Under the pieces are notes generated by a model that saw only the letters and a program-made list of their open reading frames with translations, had not been told where the DNA came from and made no database searches. A program made the translations under genes and the position numbers. A stretch of 21,028 nt of DNA from positions 1 through 21,028 of the forward strand of contig CAZNRD010000046.1 of NCBI GenBank assembly GCA_964575425.1, given 5' to 3'. Positions 1 to 8,152 of the stretch are shown piece by piece. Source of the DNA: DATEAV01 sp964575425. GTDB lineage: Bacteria; Chloroflexota; Anaerolineae; Anaerolineales; E44-bin32. Within the stretch, counting starts at the first letter, position 1; each line of letters starts with the position of its first letter.

Positions 1-167
1 ACTTCGGGGGCGCGGTGCGGGAGGCTTGCCTCGAGTACGTGCCCGAAGCCAAGGTTGGAGACTACGCCATCGTGCACGTGGGTTTTGCCATCAGCCTGCT
101 GGATGAGCAGGAGGCGCGGGCGAGGCTGGACCTCTTCCGCGCGATCGCGCAGGACGGAGAAGCGTGA
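1..167 (+). CDS. hypC: Hydrogenase maturation chaperone HypC/HybG, 3' end only
   Basis: This is the C-terminal 54 residues of a HypC-family protein. The reading frame is open from base 3 and ends with TGA at 165-167; the start lies outside the window. The family pattern is visible in VPEAKVGDYAIVHVGFAISL followed by LDEQEAR, the usual beta-barrel end and short acidic helix of HypC. HypC carries the Fe(CN)2CO unit with HypD and delivers it to the hydrogenase large subunit precursor. The catalytic N-terminal Cys2 cannot be checked here. The stop overlaps the hypD start (GTGA), indicating translational coupling. The preceding bases and any hypA, hypB or hypF are not in the window. Confidence 0.9.
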   Translation, partial: FGGAVREACLEYVPEAKVGDYAIVHVGFAISLLDEQEARARLDLFRAIAQDGEA

Positions 168-1276
168 AACACCTGAGCGAATACCGCCAGGCGGACCTGG
201 TGTGGGCTGGGCTGGAGCAGATCCGCAGCACTGTCACCCGTCCCTGGGTGCTGATGGAGATTTGCGGCGGGCAGACGCATTCCATCGTGCGTCACGGCCT
301 GGACCAGATGCTCCCGCCCGAGATCGAACTCGTGCACGGGCCAGGTTGCCCGGTGTGCGTGACCCCGCTGGAGCTAGTCGACAAGGCGCTGGCCATAGCG
401 TCCATGCCGGGGGTCATATTCACCTCATACGGAGACATGCTCCGCGTTCCGGGCACGGGCAGGGACTTGTTTTCGGTGCGCGCGGCCGGCGGTGATGTGC
501 GCGTGGTGTATTCGCCGCTCGATGCCGTTCGGCTCGCGCAGGAAAACCCCGACCGCCAGGTTGTCTTCTTCGCCATCGGCTTCGAAACGACCGGCCCGGC
601 CAACGCCATGAGCGTGCTGCAGGCCAGATCCCTGGGCCTGACCAACTACTTGGTCCTGGTGTCGCATGTATGCGTACCTCCAGCCATCCGGGCGATCCTC
701 AGTTCGCCCGGCAGCCGCGTGCAGGCCTTGCTGGCGGCAGGTCACGTCTGCGCCGTGATGGGCTACTGGGAATACGAGCCGATCGCGTTGGAGCATGCCG
801 TGCCGATAGTGGTGACCGGGTTCGAGCCGCTCGACCTGGTCGATGGAATACTGGCGGCCGTCCGCCAGCTGGAACAGGGCCGGGCGGAGGTGGAGAACGC
901 CTATTCGCGCGTCGTGACGCGCGAGGGGAATCGAGCGGCGCAGGAGGTCATCCGGCAGGTGTTCATGCCCTGCGACCGCAAGTGGAGGGGCATCGGGACG
1001 ATCCCGATGAGCGGATGGTGCCTGCGGCCGGAGTTCAGGGATTTCGATGCCGAATCGCGCTTCGACCTGCAGGCGGTGCGTGCGGAGGAATCGCCGCACT
1101 GCATCGCGGGGCTGGTCCTCCAGGGCCGCCGCAAGCCGACAGAGTGCGGGGCGTTCGGTACGGAATGCACGCCGGAGCATCCCCTGGGGGCGACGATGGT
1201 TTCTTCGGAAGGAGCATGTGCTGCCTACTATCGCTACCGGCCCGCCATTCCGGTGGCGCCGGAGGGGGCCGCCTGA
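164..1276 (+). CDS. hypD: Hydrogenase Fe(CN)2CO assembly protein HypD
   Basis: HypD is an iron-sulfur scaffold that, with HypC, assembles the Fe(CN)2CO moiety of the NiFe active site in the cytoplasm. The 370-residue length is typical of the family. Seen directly: MEICGGQTH at residues 31-39 with Cys34, HGPGCPVCVTP at 58-68 with Cys62 and Cys65, the IGFETT motif, GYWEYEP, and a C-terminal cysteine cluster (ECGAFGTEC and EGACAAYYRY) that binds the [4Fe-4S] cluster. The start is GTG at 164, overlapping the hypC stop by four bases and preceded by GGAGAA; no better in-frame start sits upstream. hypE follows after 3 bp, so hypC-hypD-hypE form one plus-strand operon. All motif cysteines I can check are intact. 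Confidence 0.97.
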   Translation: MKHLSEYRQADLVWAGLEQIRSTVTRPWVLMEICGGQTHSIVRHGLDQMLPPEIELVHGPGCPVCVTPLELVDKALAIASMPGVIFTSYGDMLRVPGTGRDLFSVRAAGGDVRVVYSPLDAVRLAQENPDRQVVFFAIGFETTGPANAMSVLQARSLGLTNYLVLVSHVCVPPAIRAILSSPGSRVQALLAAGHVCAVMGYWEYEPIALEHAVPIVVTGFEPLDLVDGILAAVRQLEQGRAEVENAYSRVVTREGNRAAQEVIRQVFMPCDRKWRGIGTIPMSGWCLRPEFRDFDAESRFDLQAVRAEESPHCIAGLVLQGRRKPTECGAFGTECTPEHPLGATMVSSEGACAAYYRYRPAIPVAPEGAA

Positions 1277-1279
1277 ACC

Positions 1280-2374
1280 ATGACGCCTCGAGAGTCGAAG
1301 GACCCGTCGAAGGAGGTTCCCGCGATCCCCGTGGAAGGGCTCGCCTGTCCGCTCCCGATACGCCAGCGGCAGCAGATCGTGATGGCCCACGGAAGCGGTG
1401 GGCGCATGACGCACGACCTGATTGCCGACATCTTCCACCGGCAGCTAAGCAACCCGAGCCTGCAGGCATCGAACGATGCCGCGGTGGTGCAGCTTGCCGC
1501 AGGGGCCCGACTGGCAGTGTGCACCGACTCCCATGTAGTGTGGCCGCTGTTCTTCCCGGGAGGCGACATCGGCCGGCTGGCCGTCTGCGGGACGGTAAAC
1601 GACCTGGCGATGATGGGGGCTTCGCCCAAGTGCCTCACGGCCGGATTCGTGCTCGAAGAGGGCCTTGAAATGGAGGTTCTCGAGAGCGTGGTAGCCTCCA
1701 TGCGGGCCGCTGCCGACGAGGCCGGGGTGGAAATCGTTGCCGGCGACACGAAAGTGGTGCAGCGGGGGAAAGCGGATGGCCTGTACATCAACACCGCCGG
1801 CATTGGTGAGATCCCGGATGGCGTGATCCTGGGCGGGGAGCGCGCTCAGGCGGGCGACGTGGTCCTCCTGTCAGGCCCAGTGGGGGACCACGGAATCGCG
1901 GTCCTGAGCGCCCGTGGTGAGCTGGGACTTGAGGTCGAGGTGGCCAGCGACCTGTCGCCGCTCAACCATTTGGTGGCGGCGATGCTTCGGGCGAGCGCCG
2001 GGATCCATGTGCTGCGCGATCCGACGCGCGGAGGCTTGGCCACTACCCTCAGTGAGATCGCGCGCCAATCCGGCGTGGGCATCGTCATCGACGAGGGACG
2101 CGTTCCTGTTCGGCCGGCGGTGGCGGCGGCATGTGAGCTCCTCGGCTTCGATCCACTCTATGTTGCCAATGAGGGCAAGCTTGTGGCGGTGGTGGCACGC
2201 GAGGAAGGCGAGAAGGTGCTCCGGGCGATGCGCTCCGAGCGCTACGGGCAGGAGGCGGTGATCATCGGCGAGGTCCGGCCGGAGCCAGCGGGGCGCGTCC
2301 TGATGCGAACGGCCATCGGGAGCCAGCGCGTGCTGGAGATGCTCAGCGGGGAACTGTTGCCCCGTATTTGCTAG
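1280..2374 (+). CDS. hypE: Hydrogenase maturation carbamoyl dehydratase HypE
   Basis: HypE accepts a carbamoyl group from HypF on its C-terminal cysteine and dehydrates it with ATP to thiocyanate, the source of the cyanide ligands. It is 364 residues and belongs to the PurM/AIR-synthase fold. The family signature AHGSGGRMTHDLI lies at residues 36-48, LRDPTRGGLATTLSEIARQ occurs in the second half, and the protein ends in the diagnostic PRIC with the acceptor Cys as last residue. The ATG at 1280 is 3 bp after the hypD stop with GGAGGGGG upstream at 1261-1268. The roughly 30 residues before the AHGSGG motif are longer than usual, so a downstream start is possible. Its TAG stop shares a CTAG palindrome with the stop of the convergent protease gene. 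Confidence 0.97.
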   Translation: MTPRESKDPSKEVPAIPVEGLACPLPIRQRQQIVMAHGSGGRMTHDLIADIFHRQLSNPSLQASNDAAVVQLAAGARLAVCTDSHVVWPLFFPGGDIGRLAVCGTVNDLAMMGASPKCLTAGFVLEEGLEMEVLESVVASMRAAADEAGVEIVAGDTKVVQRGKADGLYINTAGIGEIPDGVILGGERAQAGDVVLLSGPVGDHGIAVLSARGELGLEVEVASDLSPLNHLVAAMLRASAGIHVLRDPTRGGLATTLSEIARQSGVGIVIDEGRVPVRPAVAAACELLGFDPLYVANEGKLVAVVAREEGEKVLRAMRSERYGQEAVIIGEVRPEPAGRVLMRTAIGSQRVLEMLSGELLPRIC

Positions 2375-2883
2375 CCCTCGGCGTTGGGAGGCGAGGCGTC
2401 GGCGGGGGCAGGGCCGATGCCGAGCTCGGCGAGGATCAGGTCGACCGCAGCGGGGATGGCGGCGGCCACCGCAGGTGTCAGGTCCTCGCCAAACGTGAGC
2501 ACGTCCACGGCCTCGATCCCGAAGATGAGGATGTCGTCATCGGCGGGGAGAGCGGCCCCGGTCTGGCGGCCGAGCGCCAGGGCTGTGGGCAGATTCACGT
2601 CGTGGGTCGAGGCGCTGTGCTGCGTGGGCAGAGAATGGGGGCTGAGGCGGTGGACGGTGCCTGGCGCGGCGCCGCTGCACACGGCATCGACGATGATGGC
2701 CCGCTCGTAGCCGACCAGTCGTTCCATCAACCGCAGGCCCCCGTGGTAATCCTCCGCCACGTCCACATCCGGCACGCCGCGCACGAACGACTCAGCCGCC
2801 CGCACTACGCGGATCCCGATGCTGTCATCGCGCAGGAGAGGGTTGCCCAGGCCGAGCAAGAGGGTTCGCACGGGGCGCGTCAC
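2371..2883 (-). CDS. Hydrogenase maturation protease (M52/HyaD-HybD family)
   Basis: This nickel-dependent endopeptidase removes the C-terminal extension of a hydrogenase large subunit once the NiFe centre is complete. The 170-residue protein opens with LLLGLGNPLLRDDSIGIRVV. The expected metal ligands align as Asp20 (in the LRDDSIG turn), Asp66 (IIVDAV) and His94 (STHDVN). The C-terminal proline/alanine-rich end is unremarkable. It is the last gene of the minus-strand hydrogenase block, 67 bp after mvhA, whose product carries a cleavable tail, so mvhA is the likely substrate. The start is GTG at 2883 without a clear Shine-Dalgarno; a second GTG four codons later is equally possible. A strong hairpin separates it from mvhA. 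Confidence 0.93.
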   Translation of the reverse strand: MTRPVRTLLLGLGNPLLRDDSIGIRVVRAAESFVRGVPDVDVAEDYHGGLRLMERLVGYERAIIVDAVCSGAAPGTVHRLSPHSLPTQHSASTHDVNLPTALALGRQTGAALPADDDILIFGIEAVDVLTFGEDLTPAVAAAIPAAVDLILAELGIGPAPADASPPNAEG

Positions 2884-2896
2884 GCGGAGAGAAAGC

Positions 2897-2929
2897 AGGC
2901 AGGAATCGGGCCGTGCCCGATTCCTGCCT
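2897..2929 (-). terminator. Perfect 15-bp inverted repeat between mvhA and the protease gene
   Basis: Arms 2897-2911 and 2915-2929 are exact reverse complements (15 bp) around a 3-nt loop. The stem lies 21 nt after the mvhA stop and 13 nt before the protease start. On the minus strand it is followed only by GCTTTCTCTC, so the U tract is weak. It could be an intrinsic terminator or attenuator limiting protease expression, or an mRNA-stabilising or processing hairpin at the mvhA 3' end. A 10-bp palindrome, TTGACGTCAA (2930-2939), adjoins it. The structure is seen; the role is inferred. Confidence 0.5.
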
Positions 2930-2950
2930 TTGACGTCAACCGTCTGGAGA

Positions 2951-4454
2951 TCACGCCAGGTTCTGGGTCAGGCGATCGATCATTTCGCCGTCGGGGCCGT
3001 GCAGCGTCACCTCCAGCGGCATCTGGCCGGGCAGCGTGTGCGTGGCGCAGCCGAAGCACGGATCGTAGGCGCGGAAGGCCATCTCCACCATGTTCAGCAG
3101 CCCCTGATTGACCTTGCCCTTCTTGATCAGCCCCTCAGCCGCCTTCTTGACCGACATGGCGATGGGGGCGTAGTTGTTGGTGGTGCCGACGATGAGGTTG
3201 ACTTCGGTGAGGATGCCGCGGGCGTCCGTCTTGTAGTGGTGCGTCAGCGTTCCCCGTGGCGCCTCCACGCAGCCGATTCCTTCGTCCGGCGTGGCGCTGG
3301 GCAGGGTGCGGAAGTTCGGGCTGGTGATCTCCGGATCGGTGGCCAGCTCGACCCAGCGCTCGGTGGCGTACAGTAGTTCGACGAGGCGTGCCCAGTGCGT
3401 CGCCAGGGTGTGGTGGACCGGCTTGCCGCCGAGGGTCTTGTAGAACTCCTCGTAGGCCTCCTGGGCGCGCGGCGTGGCCATACCGTCGGCGGCGTTGAGG
3501 CGTGAGAGCGGCGTGGCCTTGTAGACGCCCGAGTCGTTTCCGTCGACGAAGCCCTTCCAGCCGACCTTCTTCAGGTAAGGGAACTTCAGATACGTCCAGG
3601 GCTCGACGTGCTCGGCGATGACGGAGAGGTACTCGCTGGGCGAATACTTTACGAATTCCTTGCCGTCGGGGTCGACGACGCGGATCTTGCCGTCGTAGAA
3701 GTTGACCCTGTTGTTCTCGTCGACGGTGCCCATCGAGTAGGTGCGGTGGGTGTACGTGTCGCTGAGGATCAGGTCGACGTAGGCCTTGTTGCCCAGGACG
3801 ATGTCCTTGAAGGCCTGGAGGGAGAAGAGGGCGAAGTCGATGGCCTCACGGCCGCGGGCCTCGATTTCCTTGCGCTGTTCCTCGTTGATGCCGCGGCTGA
3901 CGCCGCCGAGGTGCTTCTGACCCATGCGCGGGCCGATCTGAGCNNNNNNNNNNCCAGTTGGGCTGAACGCGACGGGCGGCCATCATCTGGATCATGTTGT
4001 GGCCGTCGCGCCGCATCTTGAGAACCTTGCCCGCGATCTCCATGCCCACCTTCTTGATGACGCCCAGGATGTTGCGCTCGGCCACCGGCGCGTCGGGGCC
4101 GACGATGAAGTCCGGTGCGCCGAGGGCGTAGAAGTGCGTGGTGTGGTCGGTGGCGAAGAAGATGCTGTACATCAGCTCGCGCAGCTTCCTGCCGGTGGGC
4201 GGCGGCTCGACATGCCACAGGGCGTCGATGGCCTTGGCCGAGGCCATGTGGTGGGCTTCCGGGCAGACGCCGCAGATGCGGTCGGTGAGGTTGGGCATGT
4301 CCTCGGCGGGCCGCCCCAGGCAGAAGACCTCAAAGCCGCGCAGTTCGGGTATCTGGAGGTAGGCGTTGGCGACGTCGCCCTCGTCGTTGAGGAAGATGTC
4401 GATCTTGCCGTGGCCTTCCAGGCGGGTGATGGGATCGATCGAGATGCGCTGCAT
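2951..4454 (-). CDS. mvhA: [NiFe]-hydrogenase large subunit, group 3 (MvhA-like), interrupted by an assembly gap
   Basis: Catalytic subunit of a cytoplasmic F420-non-reducing (Mvh-type) hydrogenase that splits H2 at the NiFe site. The N-terminal part has ISIDPITRLEGHGKIDI and the L1 motif RICGVC (Cys61, Cys64). The C-terminal part has the L2 motif DPCFGCATH, followed by a 28-residue tail beginning TLPGQMPLEV, to be cleaved by the downstream protease. Ten Ns at 3944-3953 break it: residues 1-167 end exactly on a codon at 3954 and the other side resumes on a codon boundary at 3943. The frame is therefore lost only because 10 is not a multiple of three. About 12 residues after the gap (AQIGPRMGQKHL) do not look like the family, which normally passes quickly from an HP/PNW motif to PGGVSRG. 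The ATG at 4454 has AAGGAG upstream, 15 bp after mvhG. Confidence 0.95.
3944..3953. other. Assembly gap (10 Ns) inside mvhA
   Basis: Ten consecutive N bases, probably a fixed-size or estimated scaffold gap. It falls in the large subunit between W167 and the GGVSRGINEEQ segment. The true length is unknown. The gap, not a mutation, accounts for the apparent frameshift. Confidence 0.98.
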
Positions 4455-4469
4455 CGGGTCACTCCTTGG

Positions 4470-5501
4470 CTAGGCCTTCTCAGCGGCGCTCTGCGGCGCC
4501 GTGACCAGGCTGCGGCCGTTGCCGTCCGTTGCCAGTGCCCGTCGCCGCAGCAGGCTGTGGGGCAGGCTGAAGCGGTAGAACGTGCCGATCGGGTCGGGGA
4601 TGCCCTCCTCGATGATGCGGCGGATCTCCTCGGGCTCGTTGGCGTCGATGACCGACGCCAGGGCGGAGATCATGCGCGCGCCGAAGTCCTCGACGGCATC
4701 GTTCGGGCCGTGGCAGCCGATGCAGGGCGAATTGACCTTCGGGCACAGGGCGCCGCAGCCGGCGCGCGTGGCGATGCCGGCGCACACCAGTCCCTGCTCA
4801 AGCAGGCACTCCGTCTCGTTGGGGATGATCTCCCAGGTGCGCTTGAAGGCCTTGATCTTCTTCTCGGTGCGCGTCCGCGTGCACTCATCGCAGACTGTGG
4901 TTTCCTTGCCGATGACCGTGCCCGCTGGCGGCAGGGGAGCCCCACCTAGCCCGGCGATCACCGCCTGGACCGCTGTCCAGATGTTTTCCGCCTCCGGCGG
5001 GCATCCCGGCAGGTAGTAGTCGACCGGCACCGTCTGATCGAGGGTGCGGAGCGTGTCGTAGAAGACCGGGATGTACAGGTCGCCTTCGGCGACCTCGGTC
5101 ACGGGCGTGGGGAGCACGCCCTGCGGGTTGTCGACCGACGGGGCGCGCTTGTAGACGTAGTCGAAAATCTGCTCGCGGCTGAACTGATTGGCCAGCCCGG
5201 GTATGCAGCCTTCGTGCGCGCAGGAACCGAAGGCCACCAGGATTTTCGACTTCTGGCGCAGCAGCTGAGCCATGTACTCCTGCTCGCTGTTGCGCACGCC
5301 GCCGTTGAACAAGCAGACGTCGATGCTCTTGTCGGGGAGTTTCTCAATGTCGCGCACTTTGGCGTCGATGGCCACCGGCCACAGGACGATGTCGAACGCG
5401 TTGGCCACGTCGAGGATCTTGTCGTCGATCGCCAGGACGGCGATCTCGCAGCCGCCGCAGGAGGCGGCCCAGTAGAGTGCCAGTTTCGGTTTGGCGGTCA
5501 T
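4470..5501 (-). CDS. mvhG: [NiFe]-hydrogenase small subunit, MvhG-like
   Basis: Electron-transfer subunit of the Mvh-type hydrogenase, 343 residues. It starts directly at MTAKPKLALYWAASCGGCE with no twin-arginine signal, so it is cytoplasmic. The proximal [4Fe-4S] ligands are Cys15, Cys18, Cys94 and Cys167 (ASCGGCE, FGSCAHEGC, YLPGCPP). Further clusters use Cys204/Cys207 (VCDECTR), Cys232, Cys240, Cys249, Cys253 and the SPCIGCHGPN segment (Cys260, Cys263), giving the usual three clusters. The ATG at 5501 overlaps the mvhD stop (ATGA), with GGAGGTG upstream. The open frame continues upstream to 5777, but that part overlaps mvhD and is not family-like. mvhA follows 15 bp downstream. Confidence 0.95.
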   Translation of the reverse strand: MTAKPKLALYWAASCGGCEIAVLAIDDKILDVANAFDIVLWPVAIDAKVRDIEKLPDKSIDVCLFNGGVRNSEQEYMAQLLRQKSKILVAFGSCAHEGCIPGLANQFSREQIFDYVYKRAPSVDNPQGVLPTPVTEVAEGDLYIPVFYDTLRTLDQTVPVDYYLPGCPPEAENIWTAVQAVIAGLGGAPLPPAGTVIGKETTVCDECTRTRTEKKIKAFKRTWEIIPNETECLLEQGLVCAGIATRAGCGALCPKVNSPCIGCHGPNDAVEDFGARMISALASVIDANEPEEIRRIIEEGIPDPIGTFYRFSLPHSLLRRRALATDGNGRSLVTAPQSAAEKA

Positions 5502-5995
5502 GCCGGCACCTCCATCGCCTCGGCGTGTTCCTTGGGGAGATTCTCGAGGGCGCGCGCTCGGCCGCCGTCCTCTGCCCAATTCCTGGGCCAGCTCAGCGGG
5601 CCGAGTTTGCGGACCTGCTCCACCATCTCGTCGATGGCGGCGGCGAGCTGTGCGCCCTCGGCGGCCGATGCCCACTGCAGGCGGACGCGCTCTTCCTCGA
5701 TGCCCAACTGCCGCAGGGTGTGCTTGAGCAGGATGAAGCGCCGCAGCGTCTTGTAGTTCTGCTCGATGTAGTGACATTCACCGGGGTGGCAGCCGGCGAT
5801 CATCACGCCGTCCGCGCCGGAGGCCAGGGCCTTGAGCACGAACGTCGGGTCGACGCGCCCGCTGCACATGACGCGGATGGCCCGGACGTTGGGGGCGTGC
5901 TTGATGCGCGAGGTACCGGCCAGGTCCGCCGCCCGATACGAGCACCAGTTGCACAGGAAGCCGATGATCTTGGGTTCGAAGGATCCGCTGCTCAT
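5498..5995 (-). CDS. mvhD: Methyl-viologen-reducing hydrogenase delta subunit (MvhD, [2Fe-2S] linker)
   Basis: MvhD passes electrons from the MvhAG hydrogenase to HdrA. The 165-residue protein has the family's cysteine set: FLCNWCSYRAAD (Cys15, Cys18), RVMCSGRVDP (Cys44) and GCHPGECHY (Cys69, Cys74), binding one [2Fe-2S] cluster. Its length is slightly above the usual 130-150 residues, with a charged C-terminal extension. The ATG at 5995 has GAGGAGA upstream, lies 17 bp after the hdrA stop, and its TGA overlaps the mvhG start. The position between hdrA and mvhG matches the predicted electron path. MvhD is found as a separate gene or fused to HdrA; here it is separate. Confidence 0.95.
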   Translation of the reverse strand: MSSGSFEPKIIGFLCNWCSYRAADLAGTSRIKHAPNVRAIRVMCSGRVDPTFVLKALASGADGVMIAGCHPGECHYIEQNYKTLRRFILLKHTLRQLGIEEERVRLQWASAAEGAQLAAAIDEMVEQVRKLGPLSWPRNWAEDGGRARALENLPKEHAEAMEVPA

Positions 5996-6012
5996 TCGTG
6001 TTCTCCTCGGTC

Positions 6013-8016
6013 TCAGCCCTGGGCCAGCTCAGGCTGAGCAACCTGAGCGTCGTAGAGCAGGCCGGCTAGCTCGGCGTATATCTGCTCATCGCTGAAGTGG
6101 GCGCCGGTGATGGCATGCGCCGGGCAGGCGGCGACGCAGGTGCCGCAGCCCTTGCACAGCGCCTGGTTGACGTAGCTGACGCCTTCGTCTTCCTTGAACT
6201 CGATGGCGTTGAAGGGGCAGAGGTTGTTGCAGATGCGGCAGCCGGAGCAGTGCTCGGCGTGAATGGTGGCGACGACTGGCTCGATCGACACCGTGCCCTT
6301 GGTGATCATGCCCAGGATGCGCGCCGCGGCCGCTGCCCCCTGGGCGACGGAGGCCGGAATGTCCTTCGGGCCCTGGCAGACGCCGGCGATGAAGATTCCG
6401 TCGGTCATCGTGGCCACCGGGTCGAGCTTGGGATGCCGCTCGGTGAACCAGCCGTCCATGCTGCAGGAGATGCCGAACTTCAGGCCGACGTCGCGCGCAT
6501 CGCGGCGAGGCTCAAAGGCGGTCATCAGGATCACCATGTCCACCGGGATGCGCCGCTGCTTGCCCAGCAGCGTGTCCTCCACCTGGACGATCAACTTGCC
6601 CTGCTCGCCCGGGAGACGGGCGACGTCGCTGACCTCACCCACCTTACCGCGCATGAACTTCATCCCTTCCTCCAGCAGGCGGTCGTAGAACTCCTCGTAC
6701 CCCTTAGCGGGCGTGCGCAGGTCGATGTAGAAGGAGGTCACCTCGGCGTTGGTCTTCTCCTTGACGAGGTGACCGAACTTCAACGCGGCCATACAGCACA
6801 CGGCCGAGCAATACGGGTTGTAGTTCTGGTCGCGGCTGCCGACGCAGTGGACGATGGCGATCGACTTCGGTTCGGTCTTGCCATCCCGCAGGAGGATCTT
6901 GCCCTCGGTTGGCCCGGCGGCGTTGCACATGCGCTCGAATTCCAGGCTGGTGAAGACGTTCGGCAGTCGGCCGTAGCCGTACTGCGGGATGCGCCGGGCA
7001 TCGAAGGGATCGAACCCCGTCGCTAGGAGGATGTTGCCCACGCTCAGGTCGAGGAAGGTATCCTGCTGCTCGAAGTCGATGGCGTTGGTCGGGCAGAACT
7101 TCTCGCAGGCCCTGCAGGTTCCCTTCTTGAAGTAGACGCAGTTCTCGCGATCGATGACAGGGTACTTGGGGACGGCCTGTGGGAACGGGCGGTAGACCAC
7201 CTTGCGCGTGCCCAGGCCGGCCTCGAACACCTCGTCCTTCACCTTCCAGGGGCACTTCTCGATGCAGATGCCGCAGCCGGTGCAGGCCTCCTCGACGACG
7301 TAGCGCGCCTTCCTGCGCACGCGCACGTTGAAGCTGCCGACGAAGCCGGAGACCTCCTCGACCTCGGAGTAGGCCAGCAGGGTGATGTTCTCATGCTGCC
7401 CGACGTCCGACATCTTGGGGGTGAGGATGCAGGCCGAGCAGTCAAGCGTGGGGAAGGTCTTGTCGAATTGGGCCATGTGCCCGCCGATCGAAGGCTCGCG
7501 CTCGACCAGGTAGACATGATGGCCCGCATCTGCCAGCTCGAGGGCGGCCTGGATGCCGGCGATACCGCCGCCGACAATTAGGGTGTTCGGGTTGACGGGG
7601 ACCTCTGTGGGCTGCAGCGGCTCCTGGCGCTGGACGCGCTCGACCGCGCCCGCGATCAGAGCACGCGCCTTGGCATCGGCCAGGGCCTTTTCCTCTGTGA
7701 CCCAGGACACCTGCTCGCGCAGGCTGGCCATCTGGCACAGGTAGGGGTTGAGCCCGGCGTTGGCGCAGGCGCCGCGGAAGGTCTTCTCGTGCAGGTGGGG
7801 CGAGCAGGCGCCGACGACGACGCGCGTCAGCCCTTCCTTCTTGATGTCCTCCTCGATGAGCTCCTGCCCCAGCGAGGAGCACATGAACTTGTAGTCTCGT
7901 GCGATGACAACGTTCTCCAGGTTCTCACCGGCCCAGCGGGCTAGGCCCTCGACATCGACCTTGCCAGCAATGTTGCTGCCGCAGTGGCAGATGTAGACAC
8001 CCACTCGTTCGCTCAC
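6013..8016 (-). CDS. hdrA: CoB-CoM heterodisulfide reductase-type flavoprotein HdrA
   Basis: HdrA holds the bifurcating FAD and splits electron pairs from the hydrogenase between ferredoxin and HdrBC. The 667-residue protein shows an N-terminal HdrA domain (VGVYICHCGSNIAG at 5-18, VVGACSPHLHEKTF at 67-80), a Rossmann FAD motif (IVGGGIAG at 147-154), and DCSACILTPKM at 192-202. Two ferredoxin-like segments follow (Cys245-Cys255 and Cys293-Cys308), then AGVCQGPKDIPASVAQG near 545-560. Two C-terminal [4Fe-4S] motifs, HCSGCRICNNLCP and LCKGCGTCVAACP, complete it. I chose GTG at 8016 (AAAGGAA upstream, protein beginning SERVGVYICHCG); the frame extends 16 codons further to 8064 without family similarity. 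All cluster cysteines are present. hdrB lies 136 bp upstream. Confidence 0.96.
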   Translation of the reverse strand: MSERVGVYICHCGSNIAGKVDVEGLARWAGENLENVVIARDYKFMCSSLGQELIEEDIKKEGLTRVVVGACSPHLHEKTFRGACANAGLNPYLCQMASLREQVSWVTEEKALADAKARALIAGAVERVQRQEPLQPTEVPVNPNTLIVGGGIAGIQAALELADAGHHVYLVEREPSIGGHMAQFDKTFPTLDCSACILTPKMSDVGQHENITLLAYSEVEEVSGFVGSFNVRVRRKARYVVEEACTGCGICIEKCPWKVKDEVFEAGLGTRKVVYRPFPQAVPKYPVIDRENCVYFKKGTCRACEKFCPTNAIDFEQQDTFLDLSVGNILLATGFDPFDARRIPQYGYGRLPNVFTSLEFERMCNAAGPTEGKILLRDGKTEPKSIAIVHCVGSRDQNYNPYCSAVCCMAALKFGHLVKEKTNAEVTSFYIDLRTPAKGYEEFYDRLLEEGMKFMRGKVGEVSDVARLPGEQGKLIVQVEDTLLGKQRRIPVDMVILMTAFEPRRDARDVGLKFGISCSMDGWFTERHPKLDPVATMTDGIFIAGVCQGPKDIPASVAQGAAAAARILGMITKGTVSIEPVVATIHAEHCSGCRICNNLCPFNAIEFKEDEGVSYVNQALCKGCGTCVAACPAHAITGAHFSDEQIYAELAGLLYDAQVAQPELAQG

Positions 8017-8152
8017 GATGTTCGTTCCTTTCCTGGACCGAGGCCCTGCAACTGGTGGTGGCAATCATGAGCAGGCGCGGCCAGCTTGTGGATCACGGTA
8101 GGGCGCGTCCTGGCACCCAGGTTTCGACGGTGGCGAAACGTACCTCCTGCGT
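8017..8152 (-). other. Spacer between hdrB and hdrA
   Basis: 136 bp without a convincing gene. The only structure seen is a short inverted repeat, GTTTCG/CGAAAC with a 7-nt loop near 8121-8139. It is the largest gap inside the hdr-mvh set, so a separate promoter for hdrA-mvhDGA is possible, but I see no clear -35/-10 pair. Confidence 0.4.

Noticed and set aside
3934..3943. CCGATCT next to the N gap as remnant of a sequencing adapter
   Set aside because: Only 7 bases match the end of a common adapter; too short to claim.
5502..5777. Long open frame extending the hydrogenase small subunit upstream to 5777
   Set aside because: It overlaps mvhD in another frame, and the extra residues have no family character; MTAKPKLALYW at 5501 has a ribosome-binding site and matches the family start.
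8017..8064. HdrA extension to an ATG at 8064
   Set aside because: The 16 extra residues are not family-like and the GTG at 8016 has a well-spaced AAAGGAA.
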